64,000 bases of DNA from Streptomyces sp. CMB-StM0423 (GCF_002847285.1 NZ_CP025407.1:3484501-3548500), one strand, 5' to 3'; positions 7,618 through 17,399 are shown, counted from the stretch's first letter. The notes: generated by a model not told the origin, from the letters alone. Numbers and translations are program-made.

Positions 7618-9195
7618 TCAGCTCCGCGTTCCTCGAAGGTGGTGGGTGGTGACGGTCTCGCGCGCCATCGCCGCGGTGAGGATGGCCTCCTGGCCGGCCT
7701 GCGGCCCGCGCGCCGGATCGCGGTGGAACTCGCCGGTCAGCCGGCCCTCGCAGAGCACCAGCACCCGGTCGCACATGCCGATCAGCTCGGGCAGCTCGGA
7801 GGAGACCGCGAGGATCGCGGTGCCCTGCGCGGCCAGTTCGTCCATGAGCCGGTGGATCTCGGCCTTGGCGCCGACGTCGATGCCGCGCGTCGGCTCGTCC
7901 ATGAGCAGCACGCTGGGCCTGGTCAGCAGGCACTTGGCGAGGACGACCTTCTGCTGGTTGCCGCCCGACAGGTGCTGTACGGCGGTCTCCATGCCGGGCG
8001 TCTTCACCTTCAGCGCCTCGATCTGCCCGGCGACCGCGGCCCGTTCGCGGCGCTTGTGCACCGTGCGCCACGGGGTGCGGTAGCGGGCGAGGGCCGCGAG
8101 CGAGCCGTTGAAGCGCACCGTGTTGGCCGTGACGAGGCTCTGCCCCTTGCGGTCCTCGGCGACGAGCGCGAGGCCGCGGCGGATCGCGTGGCCGGGGCTG
8201 CGCGGGCGGTACGGGCGGCCGTCCACGGTGATCCGGCCGTGCGCCCGGGTGCCGTAGTGGCCGAAGAGCGCCTGGAGCACCTCGCTGCGCCCGGCGCCCA
8301 TCAGCCCGGCGAGCCCGACGATCTCCCCGGCCCGTACGGAGAGGTCCACGCCGTACAGCGACGGGCCGCCGTCCTGCGCGGCGTACGTCAGCCCCTCGGC
8401 GGCCAGCCGCACCTCGCCGCCGCGGTGCTGCTCCGCGCGGCGCGGGAACAGCTCGCCGAGGGGGCGGCCGACCATGAGCCGGACCAGCTCGGCCCGGGTC
8501 GTCTCGGCCGTCCGGCGGCTGCCGACGTACGCGCCGTCGCGCAGCACGGTGACGGTGTCGGCGATCTCCGCCAGCTCCTCCAGCCGGTGGGAGATGTAGA
8601 CGACGCCGACGCCGCGGGCGGTCAGGTCGCGGATGACGGCGAAGAGGCGGCGGACCTCGGCGTCGGCGAGCGCCGACGTCGGCTCGTCCATGACGAGCAG
8701 CCGGACGTCGAGGTTGAGGGCCTTCGCCACCTCGATGAGCTGCTGCTCCGCGAGCCGGCAGTGCTTGACCGGCCGCCGCGGCGGCACGGCCAGGCCGAGG
8801 CCCGCGAGCAGCTCGCGGGCGCGCGCCTCCTGGGCCTTCTTGTCGACGGTGCCGCGGGCGGTGCGCAGCTCGCGGCCGAGGAAGACGTTCTCGGCGACGG
8901 ACAGCTCGGGGACGAGGTTCAGCTCCTGGTGGATCATCCCGATGCCGTGCCGCTGCGCGTCCCGCGGCGAGTGGATGGCGGCCGGGGTGCCGTCGCGCTC
9001 GATGACGCCCTCGTAGTCGGGGTGGACCCCGGCGAGGACGTTCATGAGCGTCGACTTGCCCGCGCCGTTCTCGCCGAGGAGCGCGACCACCTCCCCGGCG
9101 TGCACGGTCAGCTCGACCCCCTTGAGGGCCCGCACACCGGGGAAGGACTTGGCGATCCCGCGCATCGCGAGTAACGGTTTCGCGTCGCTGGACAT
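7618..9195 (-). CDS. CUT2 sugar ABC transporter ATP-binding protein (RbsA/XylG-like)
   Basis: 525 residues holding two fused nucleotide-binding domains. Domain 1 has Walker A GENGAGKST, a degenerate signature around CRLAEQQLIEVAKAL and Walker B LLVMDEP. Domain 2 has GLMGAGRSE in place of a true Walker A, the signature LSGGNQQKVVLAK and Walker B VLLMDEP. This asymmetric pair is typical of ribose/xylose/galactose importers, where the second site is weak. The ATG at 9195 begins the family N-terminus. It energises the permease seven bases downstream. Confidence 0.92.
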   Translation of the reverse strand: MSSDAKPLLAMRGIAKSFPGVRALKGVELTVHAGEVVALLGENGAGKSTLMNVLAGVHPDYEGVIERDGTPAAIHSPRDAQRHGIGMIHQELNLVPELSVAENVFLGRELRTARGTVDKKAQEARARELLAGLGLAVPPRRPVKHCRLAEQQLIEVAKALNLDVRLLVMDEPTSALADAEVRRLFAVIRDLTARGVGVVYISHRLEELAEIADTVTVLRDGAYVGSRRTAETTRAELVRLMVGRPLGELFPRRAEQHRGGEVRLAAEGLTYAAQDGGPSLYGVDLSVRAGEIVGLAGLMGAGRSEVLQALFGHYGTRAHGRITVDGRPYRPRSPGHAIRRGLALVAEDRKGQSLVTANTVRFNGSLAALARYRTPWRTVHKRRERAAVAGQIEALKVKTPGMETAVQHLSGGNQQKVVLAKCLLTRPSVLLMDEPTRGIDVGAKAEIHRLMDELAAQGTAILAVSSELPELIGMCDRVLVLCEGRLTGEFHRDPARGPQAGQEAILTAAMARETVTTHHLRGTRS

Positions 9196-9299
9196 GCGGT
9201 TGGATGCCTCACCTTCCGTTGCTGGTCGGATGGTCGGTTCTGCGGTGGCACCGGTGGCGGCCGGACGGGGACGCGGAACCCCGCCGCCGGAGCCCGCGG

Positions 9300-10718
9300 C
9301 TACGCCGCGTCGCCGAAGCCGTCGTAGGCGATGCCCAGTTGGTCGCAGACCGCGCGGAGGTCGGCGACGTAGTCGCCGGGGACCGCGTGGATGTGGTTGC
9401 TGCCGAAGCGGGTCAGGAACTCCTCCGCCGTGGCGTTCAGGCGGGCGAAGGCGTGCGGCCACTCCCAGGTGGAGGCGCGCATCATGCGCTCGTTGGTCTC
9501 CGCGTCGTACTGCTCCAGGTCGCCGCGCATCACGTGCATCCGGTACTCGCCGCGCAGCCGCGTGAGCCGGGCGAAGGTCATCGATCCCGGCGCGGCGAGG
9601 TGCTGGACGGACGCGCCGCCGGCCGGGAAGTAGAAGACCTCCGGCAGGAAGCTGACGTGCCGCAGGTTCTCCGCGGGGTCGTCGGAGCGGGCGGCGTACC
9701 AGGTGGCGTGCTGGCCGGAGTTGCACAGGTCCCAGACCTGCTTGTCGGTGTGGTAGTGGCGTACGTCGGCGAAGAGCACGGGGTCGCCGGAGAGCAGCTT
9801 GAGCACCTGCATCGTCAGCGCCGCGTCCATGTCCGCCTCGGTGGAGGTGACGTGGGTCGCCTTCGGGCCCTCCCAGTCGTACGGGTCGTTGAGGAACGCC
9901 TCGGCGACGTCCATCGTGCAGAAGTTCGCGGTCAGCTCCGGCTGGCCCTTGATGCCGGAGAAGTCGAGGTTCCACTCCTCGATCAGCTCGCGCATCGCGT
10001 AGTACGCGCGGATCTGCCGCTCCAGCAGCTCGGGGGTGAGCCGGTCGCCGTCGTACGCCACCCCGGCCGCGTGCCGCTCGATCCAGGTGCGGGCGTTCTT
10101 CACCCGCGCCGCGTCGGCGTTCTCGCTGCGCCGCACGACCTCCCACTGGTCGATCTCCTCGACGTCGACGCCGAAGACCTTCATCCACTGGTCGGTGTTG
10201 GCGGTGGCGGTGTACATGCCCATGGGCCGGCCGCCGATCCGGCCGAAGGTGGAGCCGCGCAACTGCTGCACGGCGGCGCCGGCGCGGACGTGGGTGAGGA
10301 TCCGGTCGCGTACCGCGGGATCCGCCAGGTCGCCCCAGGCGCGGGCGTGGACGCGGCCGATCTGGTCCAGGCCGCCGGCACCGGCGAGGAGGCCGACCAT
10401 GCCGGGGTACTGCGGGTCGAGGTTGGCGACCATCAGGATCGGTCCCGGCGTGGACGCGGCGGCCAGCATGGTGAAGTGCGGGAACGTCCACACGGAGTGG
10501 TGGAAGATCGTCACGTCCACGTGCCGCTCGGCGAGCCAGCGGGCCTGGGAGGTGGCGAGGACGTTGGACTCCACGTGCTCGGGCGCGGTGATCACCTCGT
10601 GCCCGGCGTCGGTGAGCATGGCGGCCAGCTCGCGCGCGGCGCGGGAGACGTGGTCGCGTACGTCCCGCTGGACGTAGTCCCGGCCGTCGGAGATGGACAG
10701 CAGACCGATGCGTGCCAT
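9300..10718 (-). CDS. L-arabinose/L-fucose isomerase family protein
   Basis: 472 residues, matching the arabinose/fucose isomerase superfamily (metal-dependent aldose-ketose isomerases). N-terminal MARIGLLSISDGRDYVQRDV, central GRPMGMYTATANTDQWMKVFGVDVEEID and late WPHAFARLNATAEEFLTRFGSNHIHAVPGD are characteristic; the late Asn-His region lies where the family places metal ligands. The start at 10718 is set by GGAGG eight bases upstream; the TTG at 10733 lies inside the ribosome-site region and is rejected. Placed between two importers and an FGGY kinase, it should convert an imported or released pentose/deoxyhexose to a ketose. L-arabinose, D-arabinose and L-fucose are all possible. Confidence 0.8.
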   Translation of the reverse strand: MARIGLLSISDGRDYVQRDVRDHVSRAARELAAMLTDAGHEVITAPEHVESNVLATSQARWLAERHVDVTIFHHSVWTFPHFTMLAAASTPGPILMVANLDPQYPGMVGLLAGAGGLDQIGRVHARAWGDLADPAVRDRILTHVRAGAAVQQLRGSTFGRIGGRPMGMYTATANTDQWMKVFGVDVEEIDQWEVVRRSENADAARVKNARTWIERHAAGVAYDGDRLTPELLERQIRAYYAMRELIEEWNLDFSGIKGQPELTANFCTMDVAEAFLNDPYDWEGPKATHVTSTEADMDAALTMQVLKLLSGDPVLFADVRHYHTDKQVWDLCNSGQHATWYAARSDDPAENLRHVSFLPEVFYFPAGGASVQHLAAPGSMTFARLTRLRGEYRMHVMRGDLEQYDAETNERMMRASTWEWPHAFARLNATAEEFLTRFGSNHIHAVPGDYVADLRAVCDQLGIAYDGFGDAA

Positions 10719-10806
10719 GTGGCTGGCCTCCAATTGCGTGCGGTTGTGATGCGTGGTGACGGTGCGGCGGGGTGGGCGCTTGCGCGTACGGGCGCGCGGC
10801 GGCGCG

Positions 10807-11682
10807 TTACTTGAGGCCGGAGGTCTTGATGGACTCGACCATCTGGCGCTGGAAGAAGAGGAAGAGCATCAGCATCGGGATCACCGCGACCACGGCGGCG
10901 GCGAGGATGTAGTTCCAGTTCGAGCCGTACTGGGTGGTGAAGGACGCGATGCCGACCTGGGTGACGGTCAGGTTCTCGCTGCTGGTGGCGACCAGCGGCC
11001 AGGCGAAGGCGTTCCAGTTGGCGAGGAAGAAGAACACCGACAGCGCGGCTAGGATGGGCCGGGACAGCGGCAGGATGATGCTCCAGTAGATCCGCCAGTA
11101 GCCCGCGCCGTCGGCGATCGCCGCCTCCTCCAGCTCCCGCGGGATGCCGAGGTAGAACTGCCGCAGCAGGAAGATGCCGAAGGCGTTGAAGAGCGGCGGG
11201 ATGATGAGGGCCGCGTAGCTGTCGAGCATGCCCATCTCGCGGACGACGATGAACAGCGGGATGAGGATCACCGGCGGGGTGATCAGCAGCGTGGAGAAGA
11301 TGACGACGAAGATGCCGTCGCGGCCGGGGAAGCGCAGGCGCGCCAGGGCGTAGGCGGCCATCGAGTGGAAGAACAGCGCGACGATCGTGATGATCGCGGC
11401 GGTGAGGAAGCTGTTCCACAGCCAGCGGTCGAAGGCCACTTCGGTGAGGACGTAGCGGAAGTTCTCCCAGGTGACGTCCTCGGGGAGCAGCTTGCCGTCG
11501 GTGACCGCCTCGCGCGGCTTGATCGCCGAGGTGATCAGCCACAGGATCGGGAAGACGCTCAGCACCGACAGCACGATGGCCAGCACCGTGAGCCCGGCGC
11601 GGGCGCGGCGGCGGCCGGGGCCGCGCAGCGGGGTGGGGCGGGACGAGGCGGGTTGCGAGAGGGCCGCCGGCGAGAGGCTCAC
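10807..11682 (-). CDS. CUT1 carbohydrate ABC transporter permease (MalG-like)
   Basis: 291 residues with six hydrophobic segments and the EAA loop RELEEAAIADGAGYWRIYWSIILPL that docks to the ATPase. The start is GTG at 11682, set by GGAGG seven bases upstream; the frame stays open into the IS element upstream, but no ribosome site supports those starts. It pairs with the MalF-like permease at 12459-13421. A TnpB element now lies between the two genes. No CUT1 ATPase is encoded here, so a shared MsiK-type ATPase is expected, as known for Streptomyces sugar importers. Confidence 0.9.
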   Translation of the reverse strand: MSLSPAALSQPASSRPTPLRGPGRRRARAGLTVLAIVLSVLSVFPILWLITSAIKPREAVTDGKLLPEDVTWENFRYVLTEVAFDRWLWNSFLTAAIITIVALFFHSMAAYALARLRFPGRDGIFVVIFSTLLITPPVILIPLFIVVREMGMLDSYAALIIPPLFNAFGIFLLRQFYLGIPRELEEAAIADGAGYWRIYWSIILPLSRPILAALSVFFFLANWNAFAWPLVATSSENLTVTQVGIASFTTQYGSNWNYILAAAVVAVIPMLMLFLFFQRQMVESIKTSGLK

Positions 11683-11762
11683 CTTGGACCTCCAGAGATG
11701 CGCCTGTCTTCGGGTAGAGGAGGAATCGGACTCCTGCGGATCGGGGCAGGAGCAGTGGTTAC

Positions 11763-12462
11763 GCCATGAGGGCGAAGGACCGTCCACTCCATGGCGGCGT
11801 GAGGCGGCCCATAAAGATCAAGAATCCTCAACTGTCAGTCCCCCCGGATAGGTTCGTGGTCATGACGACGGACACCACGACGCACGCGCGGTACGCCTGG
11901 CGAGGTACCAGCGGATGATGGCCCGGCGCCGGCCGGCGAGAGGACAGGCCGCTTCCAAGGGCTACCGCGAGGCGAAGCGGCAGACGGCGAAGCTGCACGC
12001 CAAGGTGGTGCGGCAGCGGCAGGACACGGCCCGCAGATGGGCCAAGTCCGTCGTCCGTGACCATGACGTTCTGGCCGTGGAGGACTTCCGCCCCCGCTTC
12101 CTGGCGAAGTCGACCATGGCCCGAAGGGCAGCGGACGCGGGCATCCGGGCCACGAAACAGGCCCTGGTGGAGATGGCCCGCAAACACGGGCGCATCGTCC
12201 ACCTGGTCCACCCCGCGCACACCACCATGGACTGCGCACAGTGCGGAGCGAGAGCCAAGCACGCACTTCCCCTTTCGGAACGCACCTACGCCTGCACCTC
12301 GTGCGGAGCCGTATCCCCCAGGGACAAGAACGCGGCGCGCGTGATGCTGGTCCGGGCTGGTCTCAACCCGGCTGGTGCTGATCGTGTAGGACCTTGCGAC
12401 CCGCCGGGCCGCAGGCAACGTGAGCCAGGAATCCCCCGCCTGCCGGCGAGGGGAGGAGTCAA
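11763..12462 (+). mobile_element. IS200/IS605-type TnpB element with internal deletion
   Basis: The right end is clear: a subterminal hairpin (12433-12440 with 12445-12453, one-base bulge) followed by GGAGGAG and the tetranucleotide TCAA (12459-12462), the right cleavage motif known for IS608. The left end is inferred just after TTAC (11759-11762), where a GCCATG...CATGGC imperfect hairpin begins. TTAC is the known IS608 target. Removing 11763-12462 joins the permease codons so that the gene would end CAG TAA. Only about 700 bases remain because most of tnpB is deleted. No tnpA is present, so movement would need help in trans. Confidence 0.65.
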
Positions 12463-12499
12463 TGCTCATCGTCGAACCTCCCGCCCTTGGTCGCCTTGA
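11863..12499 (+). pseudogene. tnpB: Truncated, frameshifted tnpB
   Basis: A start MTTDTTTHARYAWR (11863) resembles the normal N-terminus of Streptomyces TnpB proteins, but the frame stops after 18 codons. From about 11900 another frame carries the TnpB C-terminal half: LARYQRMMARRRPARG, VLAVEDFRP (RuvC-II glutamate), a zinc finger CAQC...CTSC and the RuvC-III region SPRDKNAARV. The central roughly 190 residues, including the RuvC-I aspartate, are missing, so the nuclease must be dead. The distal frame runs past the element end at 12462 to a stop at 12499, inside antisense permease sequence. Confidence 0.8.
12433..12462 (+). repeat. Right-end hairpin and TCAA cleavage site of TnpB element 1
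   Basis: CCCCCGCC pairs with GGCG-A-GGGG around a TGCC loop, then TCAA ends the element. On the minus strand this TTGA provides the stop codon (TGA, 12461-12459) of the MalF-like permease, so the gene's present stop is mobile-element DNA. Confidence 0.7.
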
Positions 12500-13421
12500 A
12501 GATCAGCCAGGACAGGGCGACCATCACCACGACGAGGAAGGAGCCCAGGGCCGCGGCGTAGCCGTACTCGCCGAAGACGAACGCCTGTTGGTAGATGTAG
12601 AACATCGCCACGGCGGTGCCGTTGGCGGGACCGCCGTCGGTCAGCACGAAGATGAGGTCGAAGGTGCCGGTGATCGCGGCGACCGTGCTGACGATGAGGA
12701 CGAAGAAGCTGGTGGGCTTCAGCAGCGGCCAGGTGATCTGCCGGAACGAGGTCCAGGGTCCGGCGCCGTCGATCTTCGCGGCCTCGTACAGCTCCCGGGG
12801 GATCTCGTTGAGACCCGCCAGGAAAATGATCATGTAGTAGCCCATGAAGTACCAGACGGTGACCGCGATCACCGCGTACAGGGCCAGGCCGGGGTCGCCG
12901 AGCCAGGAGCGGGCGCCCACGCCCACCTCGCCGGCGGCCTTGTTCACCACGCCGGTCTGGTCGTCGAGCATGAACTTCCACAGCAGGCCGACGACGACCA
13001 GGCTCAGCATGTGGGGCAGGAAGAGCGCGGTGCGGTAGACCGCCATGCCGGGCAGCATCTGCTTCATCAGCACGCCCAGGCTGAGGCTGACGACGAAGAG
13101 CGTCGGCACGAGGACGACGACGTACTTCGCGGTGACCCACATCGAGGACCAGAAGTACGGGTCGTTGAACATGCGCTCGTAGTTGCCGACGCCGATCCAT
13201 TCGTACGAGCCGAAGCCCGAGACCTGGAAGAAGCTCAGCACGAACGACAGCAGCATCGGCAGGACGACGAAGAGCCCCAGGCCGAGGGCGTCGGGCAGCA
13301 GGAACAACGCGGCGGCCAGCCGCTCACGCCCCTTGCGCCCCAGCTTGCGCCGACCCGCGGGCGCGGCAGCCCGCTTCACGGCGCCGGGGGCGCGCTCTTG
13401 CTGTGTGGCGATGCTCGTCAT
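12459..13421 (-). CDS. CUT1 carbohydrate ABC transporter permease (MalF-like)
   Basis: 320 residues: a basic N-terminus (GRRKLGRKGRERL), six hydrophobic segments and the EAA loop ELYEAAKIDGAGPWTSFRQITWPLL. The ATG at 13421 follows GAAGGAACGCAG. It forms the importer core with the MalG-like protein. Both sides of the gene now carry TnpB elements: one contributes the last stop codon (12461-12459), the other lies upstream of its start (about 13458-14820), separating it from the binding-protein gene. The coding sequence itself is intact. Whether transcription from the upstream promoter still reaches it across the insertion is open. Confidence 0.9.
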   Translation of the reverse strand: MTSIATQQERAPGAVKRAAAPAGRRKLGRKGRERLAAALFLLPDALGLGLFVVLPMLLSFVLSFFQVSGFGSYEWIGVGNYERMFNDPYFWSSMWVTAKYVVVLVPTLFVVSLSLGVLMKQMLPGMAVYRTALFLPHMLSLVVVGLLWKFMLDDQTGVVNKAAGEVGVGARSWLGDPGLALYAVIAVTVWYFMGYYMIIFLAGLNEIPRELYEAAKIDGAGPWTSFRQITWPLLKPTSFFVLIVSTVAAITGTFDLIFVLTDGGPANGTAVAMFYIYQQAFVFGEYGYAAALGSFLVVVMVALSWLIFKATKGGRFDDEH

Positions 13422-13556
13422 CTGCGTTCCTTCGTGGGTACTTCCGGCTTCTGTCAGGGGAGGAGACGAGATTCCTGCCGAGCGTGGCGGGGGTATGGCG
13501 TTCCGCCGCAGGGCCGGAGAAGCGGCGTTGTCAGTGGGGGTCGGTAGGTTGAGTAC

Positions 13557-14820
13557 ATGGCCCGTTACCGTCTGTGCCCTACGTCTGACCAGGTGGAAGT
13601 CCTGCGTCGGCACTGTGGGCATGCGCGTTTCGTGTGGAATCCGGCGGTGGAGCAGCACTCGTGGTGGACTCCCCGGCGTGGTCCCGCGCCTGGCTGCGTG
13701 GCCCAGGCCCGGCAGTTGACCGAGGCCCGCGCGGTGAACCCGTGGCTGGCCGCAGGGTCGCAGACCGTGCAGCAGCAAGCCTTGCGGGACTTCGCCCAGG
13801 CCGTAGCGAACTTCTTCGCCGGCACGCACCGGCGGCCGACCTGGCGCAAGGCCGGGTGCCATGGGGGATTGCGCATCGTCGCGGTGAAGCCGGGCGATGT
13901 GCGACGGCAGTCGCGCCGCCGCGGCGAGGTGCGTGTGCCGAAGGTCGGCTGTGTGCGGTTCCGCTGGTCCCGTGCCGTGCCTGCGGGCGTCAAGTCGTGT
14001 CGCGTCACATGTGATCGGGCGGTTCGGTGGCATGTGGCCTTCGCCGCCGTCCCTGACGCGGTTCCGGTGCCTGGGAACGGCGCGGTGGTGGGTGTCGATC
14101 GCGGCGTGGCCGTCTCCGCGGCCCTGTCCACCGGGGAGTTGCTGCATGCGCCACGGCTGCGGGAGAGCGAGGCACGCCGCCTTTTGTGGTGGCAACGGCG
14201 GCTGGCCCGGTGCCAGCGGGGCTCGAACCGGCGCCGGAAAGTGAGATCCGCCATCGCCCGGCTGAAGGCGCGCGATGCGGACCGGCGCCGGGACCGGGAC
14301 CGGGACCGGGACCGGGTGGAGAAGACCACCACCCGCCTTGCCGCCGGCTTCGATGTGATCGGCATCGAGAACCTTGATGTACGGGCTATGACGGCCCCGG
14401 CCAAGGGCACGGTCGCGGCTCCAGGCTCGCGGGTGCGGCAGAAAGCAGGCTTGAACCGCGGCATCCTGCGGTCCGCGCGAGGGGCCTTCGCAGCCCGGCT
14501 GGAGGACAAGGTCCGCGGCCGGGTGGTCCGGGTCGACGCGGCGTATACGTCTCAGTCCTGCTCGGCGTGCGGGGTTGTGGACCGGGGGCCGCGCGAGAGC
14601 CAAGCCGTCTTCCGGTGCCGCGCCTGCGGGCACACGGACAACGCCGACGTCAACGCCGCACGGAACGTCAAGACGGCCGCCGGGTGCGCGGTTGCTGCAC
14701 GGGAAGGGCCCTGCATCAGCGGGCCGGTGCACCGTGAACCTCAAGCCGATCTCCTCCTCTCCGCGTGGAGCTGGGGTTTCGGGTTGGAATCCTCCTCGTT
14801 CGCGAGGGGGAGGACGTCAA
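13557..14820 (+). CDS. tnpB: TnpB RNA-guided nuclease homologue, frame open past element end
   Basis: About 395 residues correspond to TnpB. It begins MARYRLCPTSDQVEVLRRHC and keeps RuvC-I D181 (GVDRGV), RuvC-II E271 (IGIENLDV), the zinc finger C335/C338...C354/C357 and RuvC-III D364 (NADVNAARN). All nuclease landmarks are therefore present. TnpB proteins of this type are guided by an RNA from the element's 3' end. There is no stop at the expected C-terminus: the frame continues through the element end, antisense to the binding-protein gene, to 16361. I end the feature at the element boundary because the remainder is a GC-rich shadow. A hexanucleotide tandem repeat near residue 245 encodes (Arg-Asp)n. 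Confidence 0.75.
14290..14313 (+). repeat. Hexanucleotide tandem repeat inside tnpB
   Basis: Four exact copies of GGGACC encode alternating Arg-Asp between the RuvC-I and RuvC-II regions of TnpB. Such a repeat can change copy number by slippage without shifting the frame. Confidence 0.8.
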
Positions 14821-14836
14821 ATGAGGCTCGCCCCCT
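14680..14836 (+). ncRNA. Candidate omega-RNA (reRNA) of TnpB element 2
   Basis: In characterised TnpB systems the guide RNA scaffold comes from the 3' end of tnpB plus the right end, and the guide is the roughly 16 bases immediately outside the element. Applied here, the scaffold would end at 14820 and the guide would begin ATGAGGCTCGCC, the reverse complement of the 3' end of the binding-protein gene. The 5' boundary given is arbitrary. This is inferred from family knowledge; only the right-end hairpin is seen directly. Confidence 0.35.
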
Positions 14837-16223
14837 GGTAGCTCTTCATGAAGGCGTCGATGGTCTGGGCCGCCCGGTCGGCCTCGCCGTCCACGCCCTT
14901 GCCGGCGAGCATGGTGGCCTGGATGGCGTCGGAGATCGCCTTGTAGACGATCGGCGGGTAGCGGGGCTCGGCCCGGCCGCCGGGGAAGACGTCCTCCTTG
15001 AACTTCTTCATCGCCCAGGAGTCGTAGCCGCCGCGCTCCGCGCCGCGCTCCAGGGCGGAGGTGCGCGGGGAGATGTCGGACTTCACGCCCGTACACCACT
15101 CGACGGTGCGGTCGATGGACTCGTCCGACATCCGGCCGAGGGCCCAGCCGCAGAACTCGGCGGCGGCGTCGGGGTTGGCGCCCTGGGTGCTGGCGCAGAA
15201 CGACCAGCCGCCGAGGGTGGTGGTGTACTCGCCACCGGGCGGTACGGGCAGCTTGAAGACCCCGTACTCGTGGTCGGGGGCGCCCGCCTTGAACGCCTGG
15301 ACCTCCCAGATGCCGATCTGCCACATGCCGGCGAGGTCGGAGGTGAAGGCGGTGATGCGGTCGTCGGCGGCGGGGAGCGTACGGGGCGCGATGCCGGCTT
15401 CGACGGCGTCCTGCCAGAGCGCGAGGGCCTGGCGGGCGCCCTTGGAGTCGAAGGCGATGTTGCCCGCCTTGTCGACGACCTCGCCGCCGCCCTGCCACAT
15501 CCAGCAGTACCAGGTGAAGTTCTGGTAGTAGCCGGGGTCGGTGTGGAAGACGAGGCCGGCGGCGCCGGTCTTGCCGCGGATCTTGTCGCCGGTGTCGAGG
15601 AGTTGGTCCCAGGTGGTCGGGATGTCGGCCTCGGAGAGGCCGGCCTTCTCCCAGACGGGGACGTTGTAGAAGATCGCCAGCGGCTCGACCTCCATGGGCA
15701 GGGCGTAGACCTTGCCGTCGACGGTGCGGCTGGTGAGGCTCGTGCCGTAGTCCTCGACCACGCCGTCGTCGAGGTGCGGGGTGAGGTCGGCGAGGATGCC
15801 GCCGTTGTAGTAGCGGGTGAAGTCGCCGGGGCTGAGCAGGAAGATGTCGGGTCCCGCGCCGGAGGCGAAGGCGGTGACCATCTTCGAACCCTGGTAGCTG
15901 ACGCCGGGGACGAAGTACGGCTCGATCTTGACGTCGTGGGTGTCGTTCCAGTCCTTGATGAGCCGGTCGAACCACTTCGACTGGGCGACCGCCGCGGGGT
16001 CGGACGCCTTCGGGTCGTAGAAGTGCCAGAACTTCAGCGTGCCGCCGCCGGCGCTCGCGGACCCGCCGCAACCGCTGAGCAGCGGGGTCGCGGCGGCCGT
16101 CGCGGCGGTGGCGGCCGCGCCCGCGGTGCCGCCGAGGAAGCGGCGGCGGGAGGGGGCGCCGGGGGCGCGGCGGGGCGCGGGGGCGCCCCGGGCGGGTACG
16201 GCGCCGTTGCCGTGGTGGAGCAT
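14817..16223 (-). CDS. CUT1 carbohydrate ABC transporter substrate-binding lipoprotein
   Basis: 468 residues. The N-terminus has a twin-arginine motif SRRRFLGG (about residues 25-32), a hydrophobic stretch and a lipobox LLSGC (Cys 52), so it is probably a Tat-exported lipoprotein. The mature domain begins TLKFWHFYDPKASD and contains FASGAGPDIFLLSPGDFTRYY, EVEPLAIFYNVPVWEKAGL and a late GGWSFCAST, all typical of family 1 oligosaccharide-binding proteins. It should bind an oligosaccharide for the MalF/MalG-like pair downstream. Its stop codon (TGA, 14819-14817) is made by the right end of TnpB element 2; the original ending is unknown. Confidence 0.9.
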   Translation of the reverse strand: MLHHGNGAVPARGAPAPRRAPGAPSRRRFLGGTAGAAATAATAAATPLLSGCGGSASAGGGTLKFWHFYDPKASDPAAVAQSKWFDRLIKDWNDTHDVKIEPYFVPGVSYQGSKMVTAFASGAGPDIFLLSPGDFTRYYNGGILADLTPHLDDGVVEDYGTSLTSRTVDGKVYALPMEVEPLAIFYNVPVWEKAGLSEADIPTTWDQLLDTGDKIRGKTGAAGLVFHTDPGYYQNFTWYCWMWQGGGEVVDKAGNIAFDSKGARQALALWQDAVEAGIAPRTLPAADDRITAFTSDLAGMWQIGIWEVQAFKAGAPDHEYGVFKLPVPPGGEYTTTLGGWSFCASTQGANPDAAAEFCGWALGRMSDESIDRTVEWCTGVKSDISPRTSALERGAERGGYDSWAMKKFKEDVFPGGRAEPRYPPIVYKAISDAIQATMLAGKGVDGEADRAAQTIDAFMKSYQGASLI

Positions 16224-16282
16224 GTCGTGCCCCTGTCTGTCGGGTGGGTGCTGGAGTCGCGAGCGCGGGGGCTCGTACGGGC

Positions 16283-17386
<1,104 letters not shown>

Positions 17387-17399
17387 GGACGCTCCGTTG

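Larger units (their letters stand above)
13458..14820 (+). mobile_element. IS200/IS605-type TnpB element, essentially full length
   Basis: The right end is a hairpin (CCTCC-TCG, TTCG loop, CGA-GGG-GGAGG, 14791-14813) followed by GGACG and TCAA (14817-14820). Inside lies a near-complete tnpB. The left end is less certain: it must lie between the permease ribosome site (about 13434) and the tnpB start. Position 13457/13458, after TCAG, is offered because its removal would give the binding-protein gene an ATC TGA ending. The element has no tnpA. Its different hairpin and divergent TnpB show it is not a copy of the element at 11763. Confidence 0.6.

Noticed and set aside
10719..10733. TTG start at 10733 adding MEASH to the isomerase
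   Set aside because: The TTG overlaps the GGAGG ribosome site that serves the ATG at 10718.
10807..10810. TTAC at the end of the MalG-like permease as another TnpB insertion scar
   Set aside because: No element end or TnpB sequence is adjacent; it is simply the TAA stop of the permease read on the other strand.
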